From: Roseiarcus sp963730555
GTDB taxonomy: Bacteria; Pseudomonadota; Alphaproteobacteria; Rhizobiales; Beijerinckiaceae
Reading direction: 5' to 3'
DNA length: 64,000 nucleotides
NCBI GenBank assembly: GCA_963730555.1
Contig: CAVSSS010000009.1
Span: forward strand, 186,001-250,000
The translations under genes were made by a program, and so were the position numbers. The notes beneath the pieces were generated by a model, which was given only the letters and a program-made list of their open reading frames with translations, did no database searches and was not told the origin of the DNA. This document shows, piece after piece, positions 20,274 through 29,274 of this stretch. Each line of letters begins with the position of its first letter. The stretch's first letter is position 1.

Positions 20274-20507
20274 ATGGCGCAAGATCGACCGGAGGTATTC
20301 AATCGGCTCTATCCGCGGGAGCGCGCCGAGGCGGAGGAGGATTTTGAGCCCCGCAGACTTGCCAATGTCGTCGTGCTTCTTGTGGCGGTCGCGCTCGTCT
20401 TGATTGGCTACTGGGTGTTCAACGCCTTAGGTCACAGCCGCAGATTTCAGCGCTGCCTCGATTCGGGCCGCATCAATTGCGTCGATTTCGTCAATCCCGC
20501 CAAGTAA
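20274..20507 (+). CDS. Small membrane protein of unknown function
   Basis: A 77-residue protein with a charged cytoplasmic N-terminus (RPEVFNRLYPRERAEAEED), one membrane helix (NVVVLLVAVALVLIGYWVFNAL) and a short C-terminal part with two cysteines (FQRCLDSGRINCVDF) that could form a disulfide outside the membrane. I do not recognise the family. It stands alone between an L,D-transpeptidase and a MoeB-like gene that both read the other way. Confidence 0.62.
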   Translation: MAQDRPEVFNRLYPRERAEAEEDFEPRRLANVVVLLVAVALVLIGYWVFNALGHSRRFQRCLDSGRINCVDFVNPAK

Positions 20508-20529
20508 GCGCGGACCCTGTGGCTGAAAG

Positions 20530-21348
20530 CTAAGCCTCGCGTGCGACCAGAGCCTCGCTTCCTGCGTCTTTGCCGCTAAGCGGATTCTCGGGGTCCCAGG
20601 CATAGCGCAGCGTCTCGAACCGCATAGCGCGCGCATCGATCATCAAGAGCCGCCCGACCAGTCCCTCATCGCCGTCGCCGAAGCCCTCGACCAGGACACG
20701 GATAGCTTCGAGCGCCATCAGCGAGCCAAGCACGCCGGCAAGCGCGCCCAATATGCCAGCTTCCGCACAGGTCGGGATGGTCCCCGGCTCCGGCGGCTCG
20801 GGGAAAAGGCAGCGATAGGTCGGGTTGGGCTTGCCGTCCGGTCCATTCTCATACGGCTTCAGCGTCGTCAGCGTGCCGTCGAATTCGCCGAGCGCCGCTG
20901 AAACGAGTGGACGTTGCTCATGAAAGCACGCGTCCGACAGCGCGTAGCGCGTGGCGAAATTATCCGAGCCGTCGAGCACGACGTCGAAGCGCCGAACAAT
21001 GGCGCGCGCGTTCGTTTCGTCCAACCGCGTCGCGATCGGCTCGACAGCGACATGCGGATTGATGCGGGTGATCGCGGCTTCCGCGCTCTCCGTCTTGCGC
21101 CGCCCGACATCGACTGTCGTATGGATGATTTGTCGATGCAGATTGGAGAGCGAGACGATGTCGTCGTCGACGATACCGAGCGTCCCGATGCCAGCGCCTG
21201 CCAGATATTGAAGAGCCGGCGAGCCGAGCCCGCCCGCACCTACGACGAGCGCGCGCGCCGCTTTGAGCTTGTTCTGTCCGGGCCCGCCCAGACCGTGCAG
21301 GACGATCTGCCGCGCGTAGCGCTCAATCTCTTCGCTCGAAAGGGTCAT
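20530..21348 (-). CDS. HesA/MoeB/ThiF-family adenylyltransferase
   Basis: An E1-like enzyme of 272 residues that adenylates the C-terminus of a small sulfur-carrier protein such as MoaD or ThiS. The ATP-binding loop VVGAGGLGSPALQYLAGAGIG is followed by the DDDIVSLSNLHRQ segment, LDGSDNFATRYALSDAC, and the catalytic-cysteine region IPTCAEAGILGALAGVLGS. The zinc-binding CXXC pairs of Escherichia coli MoeB are not seen, so the subtype is not certain. Molybdenum enzymes and transport genes at 29-33 kb fit a MoeB role, though they are 8 kb away. Confidence 0.82.
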   Translation of the reverse strand: MTLSSEEIERYARQIVLHGLGGPGQNKLKAARALVVGAGGLGSPALQYLAGAGIGTLGIVDDDIVSLSNLHRQIIHTTVDVGRRKTESAEAAITRINPHVAVEPIATRLDETNARAIVRRFDVVLDGSDNFATRYALSDACFHEQRPLVSAALGEFDGTLTTLKPYENGPDGKPNPTYRCLFPEPPEPGTIPTCAEAGILGALAGVLGSLMALEAIRVLVEGFGDGDEGLVGRLLMIDARAMRFETLRYAWDPENPLSGKDAGSEALVAREA

Positions 21349-21482
21349 GAATGCGTATCTCTACCATGCGCGCGTGGTGCACGCGAGCAAAGCAGGACCA
21401 TTGCTGCCGCCGCGCAGGACGAACGTGGAACAAGTCGCCGCCACCGAAGTTTGCATGAGAGCTATTGCGGGGAGATCATTCA

Positions 21483-21812
21483 ATGTCGCGGCTCGGATTT
21501 GCGTTAGCGGCGCTGGCTTCGCTTATCGCGAGCACGGCTTTCGCGGAAACATTGTCTCCCGAAGCGGACGCTTGCAAGGCGAGCGGTCTGCTCGCACTCA
21601 AGCAGAAGTTTCCGCAGGTCAAGGACGTGCTGATCGATCTCGATAGCGCGAAAATCATCAAGGCCGACACGACGATCGAAAATGTCCCAATCAAGACGGT
21701 CGTCATTAGCGACGCTTACGTGGAGCGAACAAAGTCCACCAAGCCCCAAACGCTCGTCTGCGTGATCGGCGACAAGGGCAAGGTGCTGCTCACGCTGTTC
21801 TCCGACAAGTGA
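21483..21812 (+). CDS. Small secreted protein of unknown function
   Basis: A 109-residue protein with a clear signal peptide (MSRLGFALAALASLIASTAFA). The mature part has two cysteines (EADACKASG near the start and QTLVCVIGDKGKVLLTLF near the end) that could pair. The ATG at 21483 follows GGGGAG; an upstream in-frame start at 21465 is less likely. I do not recognise the family. It converges on the fusion gene at 21817, with only 4 bases between the stops. Confidence 0.65.
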   Translation: MSRLGFALAALASLIASTAFAETLSPEADACKASGLLALKQKFPQVKDVLIDLDSAKIIKADTTIENVPIKTVVISDAYVERTKSTKPQTLVCVIGDKGKVLLTLFSDK

Positions 21813-21816
21813 GCCG

Positions 21817-22683
21817 TCACGCTTGCCGTTGGTAGCGCTCGCCTTTGCCCAAGAGGACTCCGTTCGCGCTCGCAACGCCAAGCTCGAGGCTCTCCGCGAC
21901 CCGACGCGCGCGCTCAATGAACCGTTCCGCGGCGGCAGGCGGGCAAAGGTCGCGCGCCGTCTTCTCGAACAGCGCGAGCCATCGATCGAAGTGACGCGCA
22001 TCGACAGCCAGAGGCATGTGCTTCGCCATCGGCTGGCCGTGATAGCGCCCCGTTTGAAGCGTCAGCGACGACCAGAAAGCGAACATGTTCTCGAGATGAG
22101 GCTCCCATTCCGAGATGCGCAATTCGAAGATCGGGGCAAGCAGCGTATCCTGACGCACTCGCGCGTAAAAGCCGCGAATGAGAGTCTCGATCATCTCCTC
22201 GTCGATGCCCGTCTCTTTCTGCGCCAGGGCGACAATGGCGGCGCGCGGCTCCTCGGCGCTGCGAAATTCGCGGTCCATTCCAGTCTCCATAACGGGCGCT
22301 CCTACGCGCCCTTTGCGCGAACTCTTGAGGTAGTCAGCCAAGACGCAAGCGTTATTGTGCTCTTCGTCGTGCGCAGCGTAGAGCAAGGTCACCGGCCCAG
22401 CCTTCATAAGGTCCTCCATCTGGCTGATGGCATCCTTGTTGGCGCTGAGCTCAGCCCAATAGCGTCGAGAGAATTCCGCGAAGCGGGCCGGATCATGGCC
22501 GAACCATCGCCTAAGCTCGTCGCTAGGCGCGATATCCTTCAGCCACAGCGTCAGCTTGGCTTCGTCCTTGCGGGCGCCGCGTGGCCACAGACGGTCCACG
22601 AGCACCCGCGCCCCATCCTCTCGATCAGGCGCATCGTAGATCCTCTTCACCCTTAAGTCCGACGCCGCGTGGAGCATGTTCAT
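21817..22683 (-). CDS. Fusion of a DUF488 (YeaO-like) domain and a group III truncated haemoglobin
   Basis: One 288-residue frame holds two proteins that are usually separate. Residues about 10-122 are a DUF488/YeaO domain: RIYDAPDREDGARVLVDRLWPRGARK, then WLKDIAPSDELRRWFGHDP, VTLLYAAHDEEHNNACVLADYL. Residues about 140-275 are a group III truncated globin: ETLIRGFYARVRQDTLLAPIF, then FWSSLTLQTGRYHGQPMAKHMPL and the probable proximal histidine in DARHFDRWLALFEKTA. The joint (SSRKGRVGAPVMETGMDREF) contains methionines that could once have been the globin start. A true fusion, or loss of the stop codon between two adjacent genes, would both look like this. Confidence 0.8.
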   Translation of the reverse strand: MNMLHAASDLRVKRIYDAPDREDGARVLVDRLWPRGARKDEAKLTLWLKDIAPSDELRRWFGHDPARFAEFSRRYWAELSANKDAISQMEDLMKAGPVTLLYAAHDEEHNNACVLADYLKSSRKGRVGAPVMETGMDREFRSAEEPRAAIVALAQKETGIDEEMIETLIRGFYARVRQDTLLAPIFELRISEWEPHLENMFAFWSSLTLQTGRYHGQPMAKHMPLAVDARHFDRWLALFEKTARDLCPPAAAERFIERARRVAESLELGVASANGVLLGKGERYQRQA

Positions 22684-22805
22684 TCCTTGAGCTGCCCGCG
22701 TTCCTAAGCACTCGCTTCTCCTCTATATGAGGATTTGCGGCCGTGCTCGCCAGTCTGTCCCCAGAATGGCGTGGGCCGCATCGACACGCACGGAGCCGAT
22801 CCGTC

Positions 22806-23993
22806 ATGGCCAGCCCAGACCCCATCGTCATTATCGGCGCGGCGCGCACGCCGATGGGCGGCTTTCTTGGCGACTTGAAGGACGCGCCGGCCCATACGCT
22901 TGGCGCGCGCGCCATTTCTGCCGCGGTCGAGCGGGCCGGGATTAAGGCCGAGAGCGTCGACGAAATTCTCATGGGCTGCGTTCTGCCGGCAGGGCAGGGT
23001 CAGGCGCCGGCGCGCCAGGCCGCGATCGGCGCGGGGCTCCCGCTCGCGGCGGGCGCGACGACGATCAACAAGATGTGCGGCTCGGGCATGAAGGCCGCCA
23101 TGGTTGCCCACGACCTCCTTCGCGCGGGATCGGTGGATGTCGTCGTCGCCGGCGGCATGGAGAGCATGAGCAATGCGCCCTATCTGCTCGACCGCGCGCG
23201 CTTGGGCTACCGCATGGGCCATGGCCGCACCCTCGATCATATGTTTCTGGACGGCCTCGAGGACGCCTACGACAAGGGCCGACTTATGGGGACTTTCGCC
23301 GAGGATTGCGCCGAAGCCTATCAGTTCACACGGCATGCGCAGGACGCTTATGCGCTAAGCTCCCTTGAACGCGCGAACCGCGCGATCGCGAACGGCGATT
23401 TCGCCTGGGAGATCGCGCCGGTCAGCGTCAAGGCGGGCAAAACCGAGACGCTTGTCGCGACGGACGAGCAGCCGCCTAAGGCCAAGCCGGACAAGATTCC
23501 GACCCTCAAGCCCGCATTCCGCGACGGCGGCACCGTGACGGCGGCGAATTCGAGCTCGATCTCCGACGGCGCCGCTGCGCTCATCATGATGCGCGAAAGT
23601 GAAGCCGAGAAGCGCGGCGTGCCGCCGCTCGCGCGTGTCGTCGCCCATTCGACCTATGCCGCCGCGCCGAAGGATTTCCCCACCGCTCCGATCGGCGCGG
23701 TGAAAAAGCTGTTCGACAAGACTGGCTGGAGCAAGGATTCGGTCGATCTTTTCGAGATCAACGAGGCCTTCGCCGTCGTCGCCATGGCGGCGATGCGCGA
23801 CCTCGGCCTTCCGCACGAGAAGGTCAACGTCAACGGCGGCGCCTGCGCGCTCGGCCATCCGATCGGCGCCTCGGGCGCGCGCATTCTGGTGACGCTGATC
23901 GCGGCGCTTCGGGCGCGCGGGGCAAAACGCGGCGTCGCGTCGCTCTGCATCGGCGGCGGCGAGGCGACTGCGATGGCGATCGAGATGGCGTAG
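22806..23993 (+). CDS. Thiolase, acetyl-CoA C-acetyltransferase type
   Basis: A 395-residue thiolase that condenses two acetyl-CoA or cleaves 3-oxoacyl-CoA. The nucleophilic cysteine is in NKMCGSGMKAAM (near residue 90), the catalytic His in GGACALGHPIGASGARI, and the second Cys in SLCIGGGEATAMAIE. NEAFAVVAM and GGMESMSNAPYL are also typical. The start at 22806 is preceded by many in-frame residues of non-typical composition, so I trimmed to MASPDPIVIIGAART. It may serve polyhydroxybutyrate synthesis, fatty acid breakdown or ketone metabolism; no phaB or phaC is adjacent. Confidence 0.9.
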   Translation: MASPDPIVIIGAARTPMGGFLGDLKDAPAHTLGARAISAAVERAGIKAESVDEILMGCVLPAGQGQAPARQAAIGAGLPLAAGATTINKMCGSGMKAAMVAHDLLRAGSVDVVVAGGMESMSNAPYLLDRARLGYRMGHGRTLDHMFLDGLEDAYDKGRLMGTFAEDCAEAYQFTRHAQDAYALSSLERANRAIANGDFAWEIAPVSVKAGKTETLVATDEQPPKAKPDKIPTLKPAFRDGGTVTAANSSSISDGAAALIMMRESEAEKRGVPPLARVVAHSTYAAAPKDFPTAPIGAVKKLFDKTGWSKDSVDLFEINEAFAVVAMAAMRDLGLPHEKVNVNGGACALGHPIGASGARILVTLIAALRARGAKRGVASLCIGGGEATAMAIEMA

Positions 23994-24019
23994 CGAAAGG
24001 ACCGAGCTTACGCTCCGGA

Positions 24020-25054
24020 TTACGCGGCGGGGACGGACCGCAAAATCGCAAGTTCCTCCTCGGTCATGTCGACTGGGATATCGGCGAACAGTGGGGTGCT
24101 GAGATATCGCTCGCCCGTGTCTGGGAGCATGCAGAGAATGTTCGCGCCTTTCGGCGCCTCCGCCGCGATATTTAGCGCGCCGGCAAAGGTTCCGCCCGAG
24201 GTTATGCCAACGAAAATGCCTTCTTTCGTCGCGAGCTCCTTGCTGCAGCGAATGGCGTCGGCGCCCGAGATGGGCAGGACGCGATCGATCAGTTTCATAT
24301 CCACGGCGTCTCCCGTCAGCTTTGGAATGAAGTCAGGCGTCCAGCCCTGCATCGGGTGAGGCTTGAAACTTGGATGCGGGGCCGCAGGCGAGCCGTCGGC
24401 CAGCCGCTTCTGCTCGATTCCGGACTCGAGTAGCGGCGCGTCCGCAGGCTCGCAGACGATGATCTTCGTCTCCGGACGCTCCTTTCTTAGTACGCGGCCA
24501 ACTCCTTTCAGCGTACCGCCGGTTCCATAACCGGTCACCCAATAATCGAGCCTCTCGGCGGCGAAGTCGTCGACGATTTCGCGCGCGGTGGTGCGGGAAT
24601 GGAAGTCCGGGTTGGCTTCGTTTTCGAACTGCCTGGTCATAAACCAGCCGTGGGTTTCGGCCAGTTCGACCGTTTTCTTGATCATTCCCACCGCCCGCTC
24701 GGCAGCGGGCGTCAACACGACCTTGGCGCCCAGAAAGCGCATCAATCGCCGCCGTTCGATGCTGAAGCTCTCGGCCATCGTGATAACGAGCGGATGGCCT
24801 TTGGCGGCGCAGACCATGGCGAGGCCGATGCCGGTGTTCCCGCTCGTCGCCTCGACGACCGTTTGGCCGGGCCTGAGCTCGCCCGACTGCTCCGCCGCCT
24901 CGACGACGGCGAGAGCCAGACGGTCCTTGACCGAACCCAACGGGTTGAAGGCCTCGATTTTCACATAGAGGTTGATCCCGTCAGGAGCGAGGCGATTGAT
25001 CCGCACGACCGGCGTGTGACCAATTGTCCCCAGTATGTTTTGAAATCGCGCCAT
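24020..25054 (-). CDS. cysK: Cysteine synthase A (O-acetylserine sulfhydrylase)
   Basis: A PLP enzyme of 344 residues that makes cysteine from O-acetylserine and sulfide. The cofactor lysine is in FNPLGSVKDRLA, the substrate loop is EATSGNTGIGLAMVCAAKGH, and the phosphate-binding loop is TGYGTGGTLKGVGRVLR. GITSGGTFAGALNIA and LPDTGERYLSTPLFADI follow. It is about 30 residues longer than the Escherichia coli enzyme. The frame is intact. The 255-bp upstream region holds a GC-rich repeat fragment (near 25,199) and no gene. Confidence 0.9.
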   Translation of the reverse strand: MARFQNILGTIGHTPVVRINRLAPDGINLYVKIEAFNPLGSVKDRLALAVVEAAEQSGELRPGQTVVEATSGNTGIGLAMVCAAKGHPLVITMAESFSIERRRLMRFLGAKVVLTPAAERAVGMIKKTVELAETHGWFMTRQFENEANPDFHSRTTAREIVDDFAAERLDYWVTGYGTGGTLKGVGRVLRKERPETKIIVCEPADAPLLESGIEQKRLADGSPAAPHPSFKPHPMQGWTPDFIPKLTGDAVDMKLIDRVLPISGADAIRCSKELATKEGIFVGITSGGTFAGALNIAAEAPKGANILCMLPDTGERYLSTPLFADIPVDMTEEELAILRSVPAA

Positions 25055-25308
25055 GCGAAATCCTCCGTCGTTTCCCCCACGGCGCCCGGCAGGGCTTGGA
25101 CCCAGTGGACGCCTCGCTAGCCTAGCGCGGTCAAAGCCTTTTCGAAAGCAGTCCGCGAGCGCGAGCTTGATCGAGGTGGCGTGAACCTGCTCTTCCCGCT
25201 GGGAAGGAGTTGAGGTGAGGGTCGCCCTTGTCCCCGCGTCCGATTTCGGACATAGGTTCCGCTAGCCGCCAGCTAACATGTCAGGCCGGCTCCAGGGAGG
25301 TTTCATCC

Positions 25309-26253
25309 ATGCGTTTCACCCGCCGTGTCGTAACCGCGAGCCTGCTCGCCATAGCACTTTCCGCGCCCGCCTTCGCCGCCGACAAGCCGACCATTCTCGT
25401 CTCGGTGCCGGGACTGACCTTTCCGTTCTTCGTCCACATGATGGAGGCCTTCAAGGCCGAGGCCGTCAAGCAGGGCTACGAGCCGCTCGAGAGCGACGGC
25501 CAGGTGTCCTCGCCGAAGCAGACCGCCGACATCGAGGCGGCGCTCGCCAAGGGCGTCAAAGGCATCGTGCTTTCGCCGAACGAGGTCGACGCAATGGCCC
25601 CGGCGCTGCAAGAGGCGGTGGACGCCAAGGTCCCGGTCGTGACCGTCGACCGCCGTGTGCCGTCGGTCACCGGCATCCTCGGCCATGTCGGCGCCGACAA
25701 CGTCAAGGGCGGCGAGGCCCAGGGCGAGTTGGTCGAAAAAATGTTCCCGAACGGGGCGACCCTCATCAATCTGCAGGGCCAGTCGGGCGCGAGCCCGGCG
25801 ATTGATCGCAACAAGGGGCTGCATAACGTGCTCGACAAGGCGAAGGACAAATACAAGATCGTTTTCGAGCAGACGGCGGGCTTTGACCGGGCCAAGGGCC
25901 TTTCGGTCACCGAGGCGGCGCTCGCAGGCCTGAGTTCGCCGCCGCAAGTCATTGTCGCCGCCAACGACGACATGGCGCTTGGCGCGCTGGAAGCGGTCAA
26001 GGCGCGCAATCTCAAGGGAATCGTCATTATCGGCTTCGACGCGTTGCCCGAGACCCTGGGCAAGATCCGCGACGGCGAGATCACCGCGACGATCGAGCAG
26101 TTCCCCGGCAAGCAGAGCGCGACTGGCGTCGACATCCTCACTAACTTTCTCAAGGATGGGACGAAGCCCGCGCAGCAGATCACGCTTCTGACGCCAGTGG
26201 CGATCACCAAGGAAAATCTCAACACGGCCGAGCGCCTCAACGAAGTGAAGTAG
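25309..26253 (+). CDS. Ribose-type sugar ABC transporter, substrate-binding protein
   Basis: A periplasmic binding protein of 314 residues in the RbsB/XylF group. A signal peptide (RRVVTASLLAIALSAPAFAA) leads into the two-lobe fold: VSVPGLTFPFFVHMMEAFKAEA, ALAKGVKGIVLSPNEVDA, VVTVDRRVP, and VIVAANDDMALGALEAVKAR. GGGAGG lies just before the ATG. It opens an operon with the ATPase (26336) and permease (27933). A strong hairpin directly downstream (26269) probably raises its level over the membrane parts. The sugar is unknown; there is no adjacent kinase or dehydrogenase to suggest one. Confidence 0.88.
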   Translation: MRFTRRVVTASLLAIALSAPAFAADKPTILVSVPGLTFPFFVHMMEAFKAEAVKQGYEPLESDGQVSSPKQTADIEAALAKGVKGIVLSPNEVDAMAPALQEAVDAKVPVVTVDRRVPSVTGILGHVGADNVKGGEAQGELVEKMFPNGATLINLQGQSGASPAIDRNKGLHNVLDKAKDKYKIVFEQTAGFDRAKGLSVTEAALAGLSSPPQVIVAANDDMALGALEAVKARNLKGIVIIGFDALPETLGKIRDGEITATIEQFPGKQSATGVDILTNFLKDGTKPAQQITLLTPVAITKENLNTAERLNEVK

Positions 26254-26268
26254 GATCACGACAGCTCC

Positions 26269-26300
26269 AATGGCGCGCCTCTCGTGGCGCGCCATTTTCC
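26269..26300 (+). terminator. Hairpin between binding-protein and ATPase genes
   Basis: A perfect 11-bp stem AATGGCGCGCC / GGCGCGCCATT with a 6-base loop (TCTCGT) is followed by TTTCC. It lies in the 82-bp gap within the sugar transporter operon. A partial terminator or mRNA stabiliser in this position is a common way to make more binding protein than ATPase and permease. Confidence 0.68.
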
Positions 26301-26335
26301 TTAACGTTCCTCTTGAAATGAGCGAGCGCTCCTGA

Positions 26336-27919
26336 ATGGCCAACGCGCCTGCGGGGCTTTCATCGGCCCCGGCAAAGCCCGACAGCCCGATCCTCAAGAT
26401 GACCGGCGTCAGCAAGCGCTTTCCTGGCGTGCTCGCGCTTGAGAACGTCCATCTCGAAGTCGGACCATCGGAGATTCATGCGCTTCTGGGCGAGAATGGC
26501 GCTGGGAAGTCGACGCTGCTCAAGATTCTGTCTGGCGCGCAGAGCGCGGATTCCGGCGACATCGAACTGTTCGGCCAGCCGGTCGCTTTTGCGACGCCGC
26601 ACGACGCGCAGCGCGCGGGCGTCGTCACGATCTACCAGGAGTTCACCCTCGCCCCCGACATGACGATCGCCGAGAACGTGTTCATTGGCCGGGAGCCCGG
26701 CTCGAGGCTGTTCGTGAGCTGGCGGCGCATGGCGCAAGATACGAAGGTCATCGCCGAGCGCATCGGCCTCAAGCGCGATCCAATGACGCAGGTGCGCGAC
26801 CTTTCCGTCGCCGAGCAGCAGCTCGTCGAGATCGCCCGCGCGCTCTCGATGCGGTCCCGTCTCATCGTCATGGACGAGCCGACTGCGGCGCTGAGCGAAG
26901 CGGAAGTCGCAAACCTGGTCCGCATCGTGCGCGCTCTGAAAGCCGAGGGTCTGTCGATCATTTTCGTCACCCACAGGCTCCAGGAAGTCTTCCGCCTCTG
27001 CGATCGCTACACCGTGTTGCGCGACGGCCATTATGTCGCCTCTGGCCGCGTCGCCGACACCAATGTCGAGGCGATCATCCGCATGATGGTTGGGCGCGAC
27101 GTCGGCGCGCTCTATGGCGAAAGGCCGATCCCCGAGCACGGGAAGGTCGCGCTCGAGGTTGAGGGCCTCACTCGTCGCCGCAACGCGCGCGACCCGAACG
27201 CAATCGAGCTGGTCGACGTTTCGCTGAAAGCGCATCACGGCGAGATCCTCGGCCTTGCGGGCCTCGTTGGAGCCGGCCGCACCGAGACGGCGCGGGCGAT
27301 CTTTGGAGCTGACCCGTTCGATCACGGGACGATCCGCGTCGACGGCAAGCAGGTGCGCTTCTCGACCCCACGCGACGCAATGTCCCATGGCATCGGCCTC
27401 GTGCCCGAGGACCGCAAGAAACAGGCTTTGTTCCTCAGCCTCGCCATCCGCACCAATATGACCATCGCCGCGCAAGAGGAGGTCAGCCGCGGCTGGTTCA
27501 TCGACGAGAAGCGGGAAGATGCGCTCATCGATGAGTTCCGCAAGCTCCTGTCGATCCGTATGGCGAGTCCGGAACAGGCGGCGGGTCAGCTTTCCGGGGG
27601 CAATCAGCAGAAAATCGTGCTGGCGCGCTGGCTGGCGCTGAGGCCCAAAATTCTCATCGTCGACGAACCGACGCGCGGCATCGACATCGGCTCCAAGGTC
27701 GAGGTCCACAATCTCCTCATCGACATGGCGAAGCGAGGCATCGCGGTCATCGTCATTTCGTCGGAGCTGCCGGAAATTCTCGCGGTCTCGGATCGCATCG
27801 TGACAATGCGCGAGGGCCGCGTGACCGGCGAAATCGCGCGCACCGAGGCGACACAGGAAATCCTGATGTCGATGATGACGGCGCATGAGAACGGCGCCGC
27901 CGCTTCCGCGGCGGCTTGA
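26336..27919 (+). CDS. Ribose-type sugar ABC transporter, double ATPase subunit
   Basis: A 527-residue protein with two ABC domains in tandem, as in RbsA, XylG and MglA. The first has Walker A GENGAGKSTLLKIL, signature LSVAEQQLVEIARAL (degenerate, as is normal for this family) and Walker B RLIVMDEPTAAL. The second has a degenerate Walker A (LAGLVGAGRTETARAIF), signature LSGGNQQKIVLARWL and Walker B ILIVDEPTRGIDIG. It supplies energy for uptake with the permease at 27933. No strong ribosome binding site is visible at the first ATG; a few residues could be trimmed. Confidence 0.92.
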   Translation: MANAPAGLSSAPAKPDSPILKMTGVSKRFPGVLALENVHLEVGPSEIHALLGENGAGKSTLLKILSGAQSADSGDIELFGQPVAFATPHDAQRAGVVTIYQEFTLAPDMTIAENVFIGREPGSRLFVSWRRMAQDTKVIAERIGLKRDPMTQVRDLSVAEQQLVEIARALSMRSRLIVMDEPTAALSEAEVANLVRIVRALKAEGLSIIFVTHRLQEVFRLCDRYTVLRDGHYVASGRVADTNVEAIIRMMVGRDVGALYGERPIPEHGKVALEVEGLTRRRNARDPNAIELVDVSLKAHHGEILGLAGLVGAGRTETARAIFGADPFDHGTIRVDGKQVRFSTPRDAMSHGIGLVPEDRKKQALFLSLAIRTNMTIAAQEEVSRGWFIDEKREDALIDEFRKLLSIRMASPEQAAGQLSGGNQQKIVLARWLALRPKILIVDEPTRGIDIGSKVEVHNLLIDMAKRGIAVIVISSELPEILAVSDRIVTMREGRVTGEIARTEATQEILMSMMTAHENGAAASAAA

Positions 27920-27932
27920 ACGGGGACATTGC

Positions 27933-28952
27933 ATGAGCGAGGCCAGGCTGGAAGCGGCCGAGGATAGGGGAGTCGATGTCTTCGGCTTCGTCGCCAGATT
28001 CGCGCCGTTGCTGTTCCTCATCGTGCTGATGCTCTTGTTCGCGATCATGCAGCCGCGCTTCTTGTCGGAGATCAACCTGTTCAACGTGATGCGGCAAGTG
28101 TCGATCACCGGCCTGCTCGCTGTCGGCATGACATTCGTGATTCTCACTGCGGGCATCGATCTCTCGGTCGGCTCGCTGCTTGCCTTCGCGGGACTCGTGG
28201 CCGCCGCCGTCGCCAAGGGCGGCATGGAGAACCGCTTCACCGTCGGCGAGGGCGGCGTCGGCTATGGCTGGTTCGCCGCAGCGATCGCGGCGATCGCCGT
28301 CGGACTCGCCTGCGGCTGGCTGCAGGGCCTCGCCATCACCCGTCTCAAGGTGCCGCCTTTCGTGGTGACGCTCGGCGGCATGTCGGCGTTCCGCGGCGCG
28401 GCTTTGCTCTTCGCCGCCGGCGGCCCGATTTCAGGCTTCCAGCCGTCGTTCACCTGGTGGGGGCAAGGGAAGATCGGACCGGTGCCCGTCCCGGTCATCA
28501 TCTTCCTGCTTGCGGCCCTCATCGCCCATATCGTGCTGCGCTACACGCGCTATGGCCGGCAGGTCTATGCGGTCGGCGGCAACCCGGAGGCGGCGCGCCT
28601 TTCGGGCTTGAACGTCAATCGCATCATCATGAGCGCCTACATCATCATGGGCTTTTTCGCCGGCCTCGGCTCGTTCGTGCTCGCCGCACGGCTCAATTCC
28701 GCCGAAGCTGTCGCCGGCACCGGCTATGAGCTCACCGTCATCGCCTCGGTGGTAATCGGCGGCACGAGCCTGTTCGGCGGCTCCGGCACCATTTTTGGCA
28801 CGGTCATCGGCTCGATTCTGATCGGCGTCCTGCTCAACGGCCTCGTGCTGATGAACGTCTCCTCTTACATCCAGCAGATTGTCATCGGCGTCATCATCGT
28901 GCTTGCGGTGGCGTTCGACACCTTCGCAAAGTCCAGGCGCAGGAAGGTGTGA
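27933..28952 (+). CDS. Ribose-type sugar ABC transporter, permease
   Basis: A 339-residue membrane protein of the RbsC group with about eight to ten helices. Family marks are MRQVSITGLLAVGMTFVILTAGIDLSVGSLLAFAG and the ATPase-coupling segment VYAVGGNPEAARLSGLNVNRI, then SVVIGGTSLFGGSGTIFGTVIG. The start at 27933 lies 13 bases after the ATPase stop. It completes the three-gene transporter begun at 25309. Confidence 0.91.
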   Translation: MSEARLEAAEDRGVDVFGFVARFAPLLFLIVLMLLFAIMQPRFLSEINLFNVMRQVSITGLLAVGMTFVILTAGIDLSVGSLLAFAGLVAAAVAKGGMENRFTVGEGGVGYGWFAAAIAAIAVGLACGWLQGLAITRLKVPPFVVTLGGMSAFRGAALLFAAGGPISGFQPSFTWWGQGKIGPVPVPVIIFLLAALIAHIVLRYTRYGRQVYAVGGNPEAARLSGLNVNRIIMSAYIIMGFFAGLGSFVLAARLNSAEAVAGTGYELTVIASVVIGGTSLFGGSGTIFGTVIGSILIGVLLNGLVLMNVSSYIQQIVIGVIIVLAVAFDTFAKSRRRKV

Positions 28953-28969
28953 AGCAGTCTCTCACACGC

Positions 28970-29269
28970 TCAATAGGTCGCCGCCAGATAGTTGGCGATG
29001 ATCGCCGCGTCGTCCTGCCCGATCGGCGCCTTGTAGACCTTGATCATCTTCTGCACCTCGCCCTGCCAGAAGGCTTTTCCCTTACCCGGCGGCTGCGTGG
29101 CGATGTAGTCGGCGGAATGACACGCTTGGCAAACAGCTGCGGTCTCGACGCCAGGACCCGGCTTCAGCTCCGCCGTCTCGGGTGGCAATTGATAGACCAT
29201 CGGCGCGGCGAGCGCCGACGAAGCGGCGGCGGCGAGCGAGACCAGGAACGTGATTGCAATGCTCTTCAT
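28970..29269 (-). CDS. sorB: Cytochrome c subunit of sulfite dehydrogenase
   Basis: A small exported c-type cytochrome of 99 residues. It has a signal peptide (MKSIAITFLVSLAAAASSALA), a single haem-binding CQACH followed by SADYIATQPPGKGKAFWQGEV, and a distal methionine candidate in the QKMIKVYKAPIG stretch. This is the pattern of SorB, which takes electrons from the molybdenum subunit SorA encoded directly upstream. I used the ATG at 29269; a GTG at 29278 overlaps the sorA stop and could also be used, adding three residues. Confidence 0.83.
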   Translation of the reverse strand: MKSIAITFLVSLAAAASSALAAPMVYQLPPETAELKPGPGVETAAVCQACHSADYIATQPPGKGKAFWQGEVQKMIKVYKAPIGQDDAAIIANYLAATY

Positions 29270-29274
29270 CCCTG

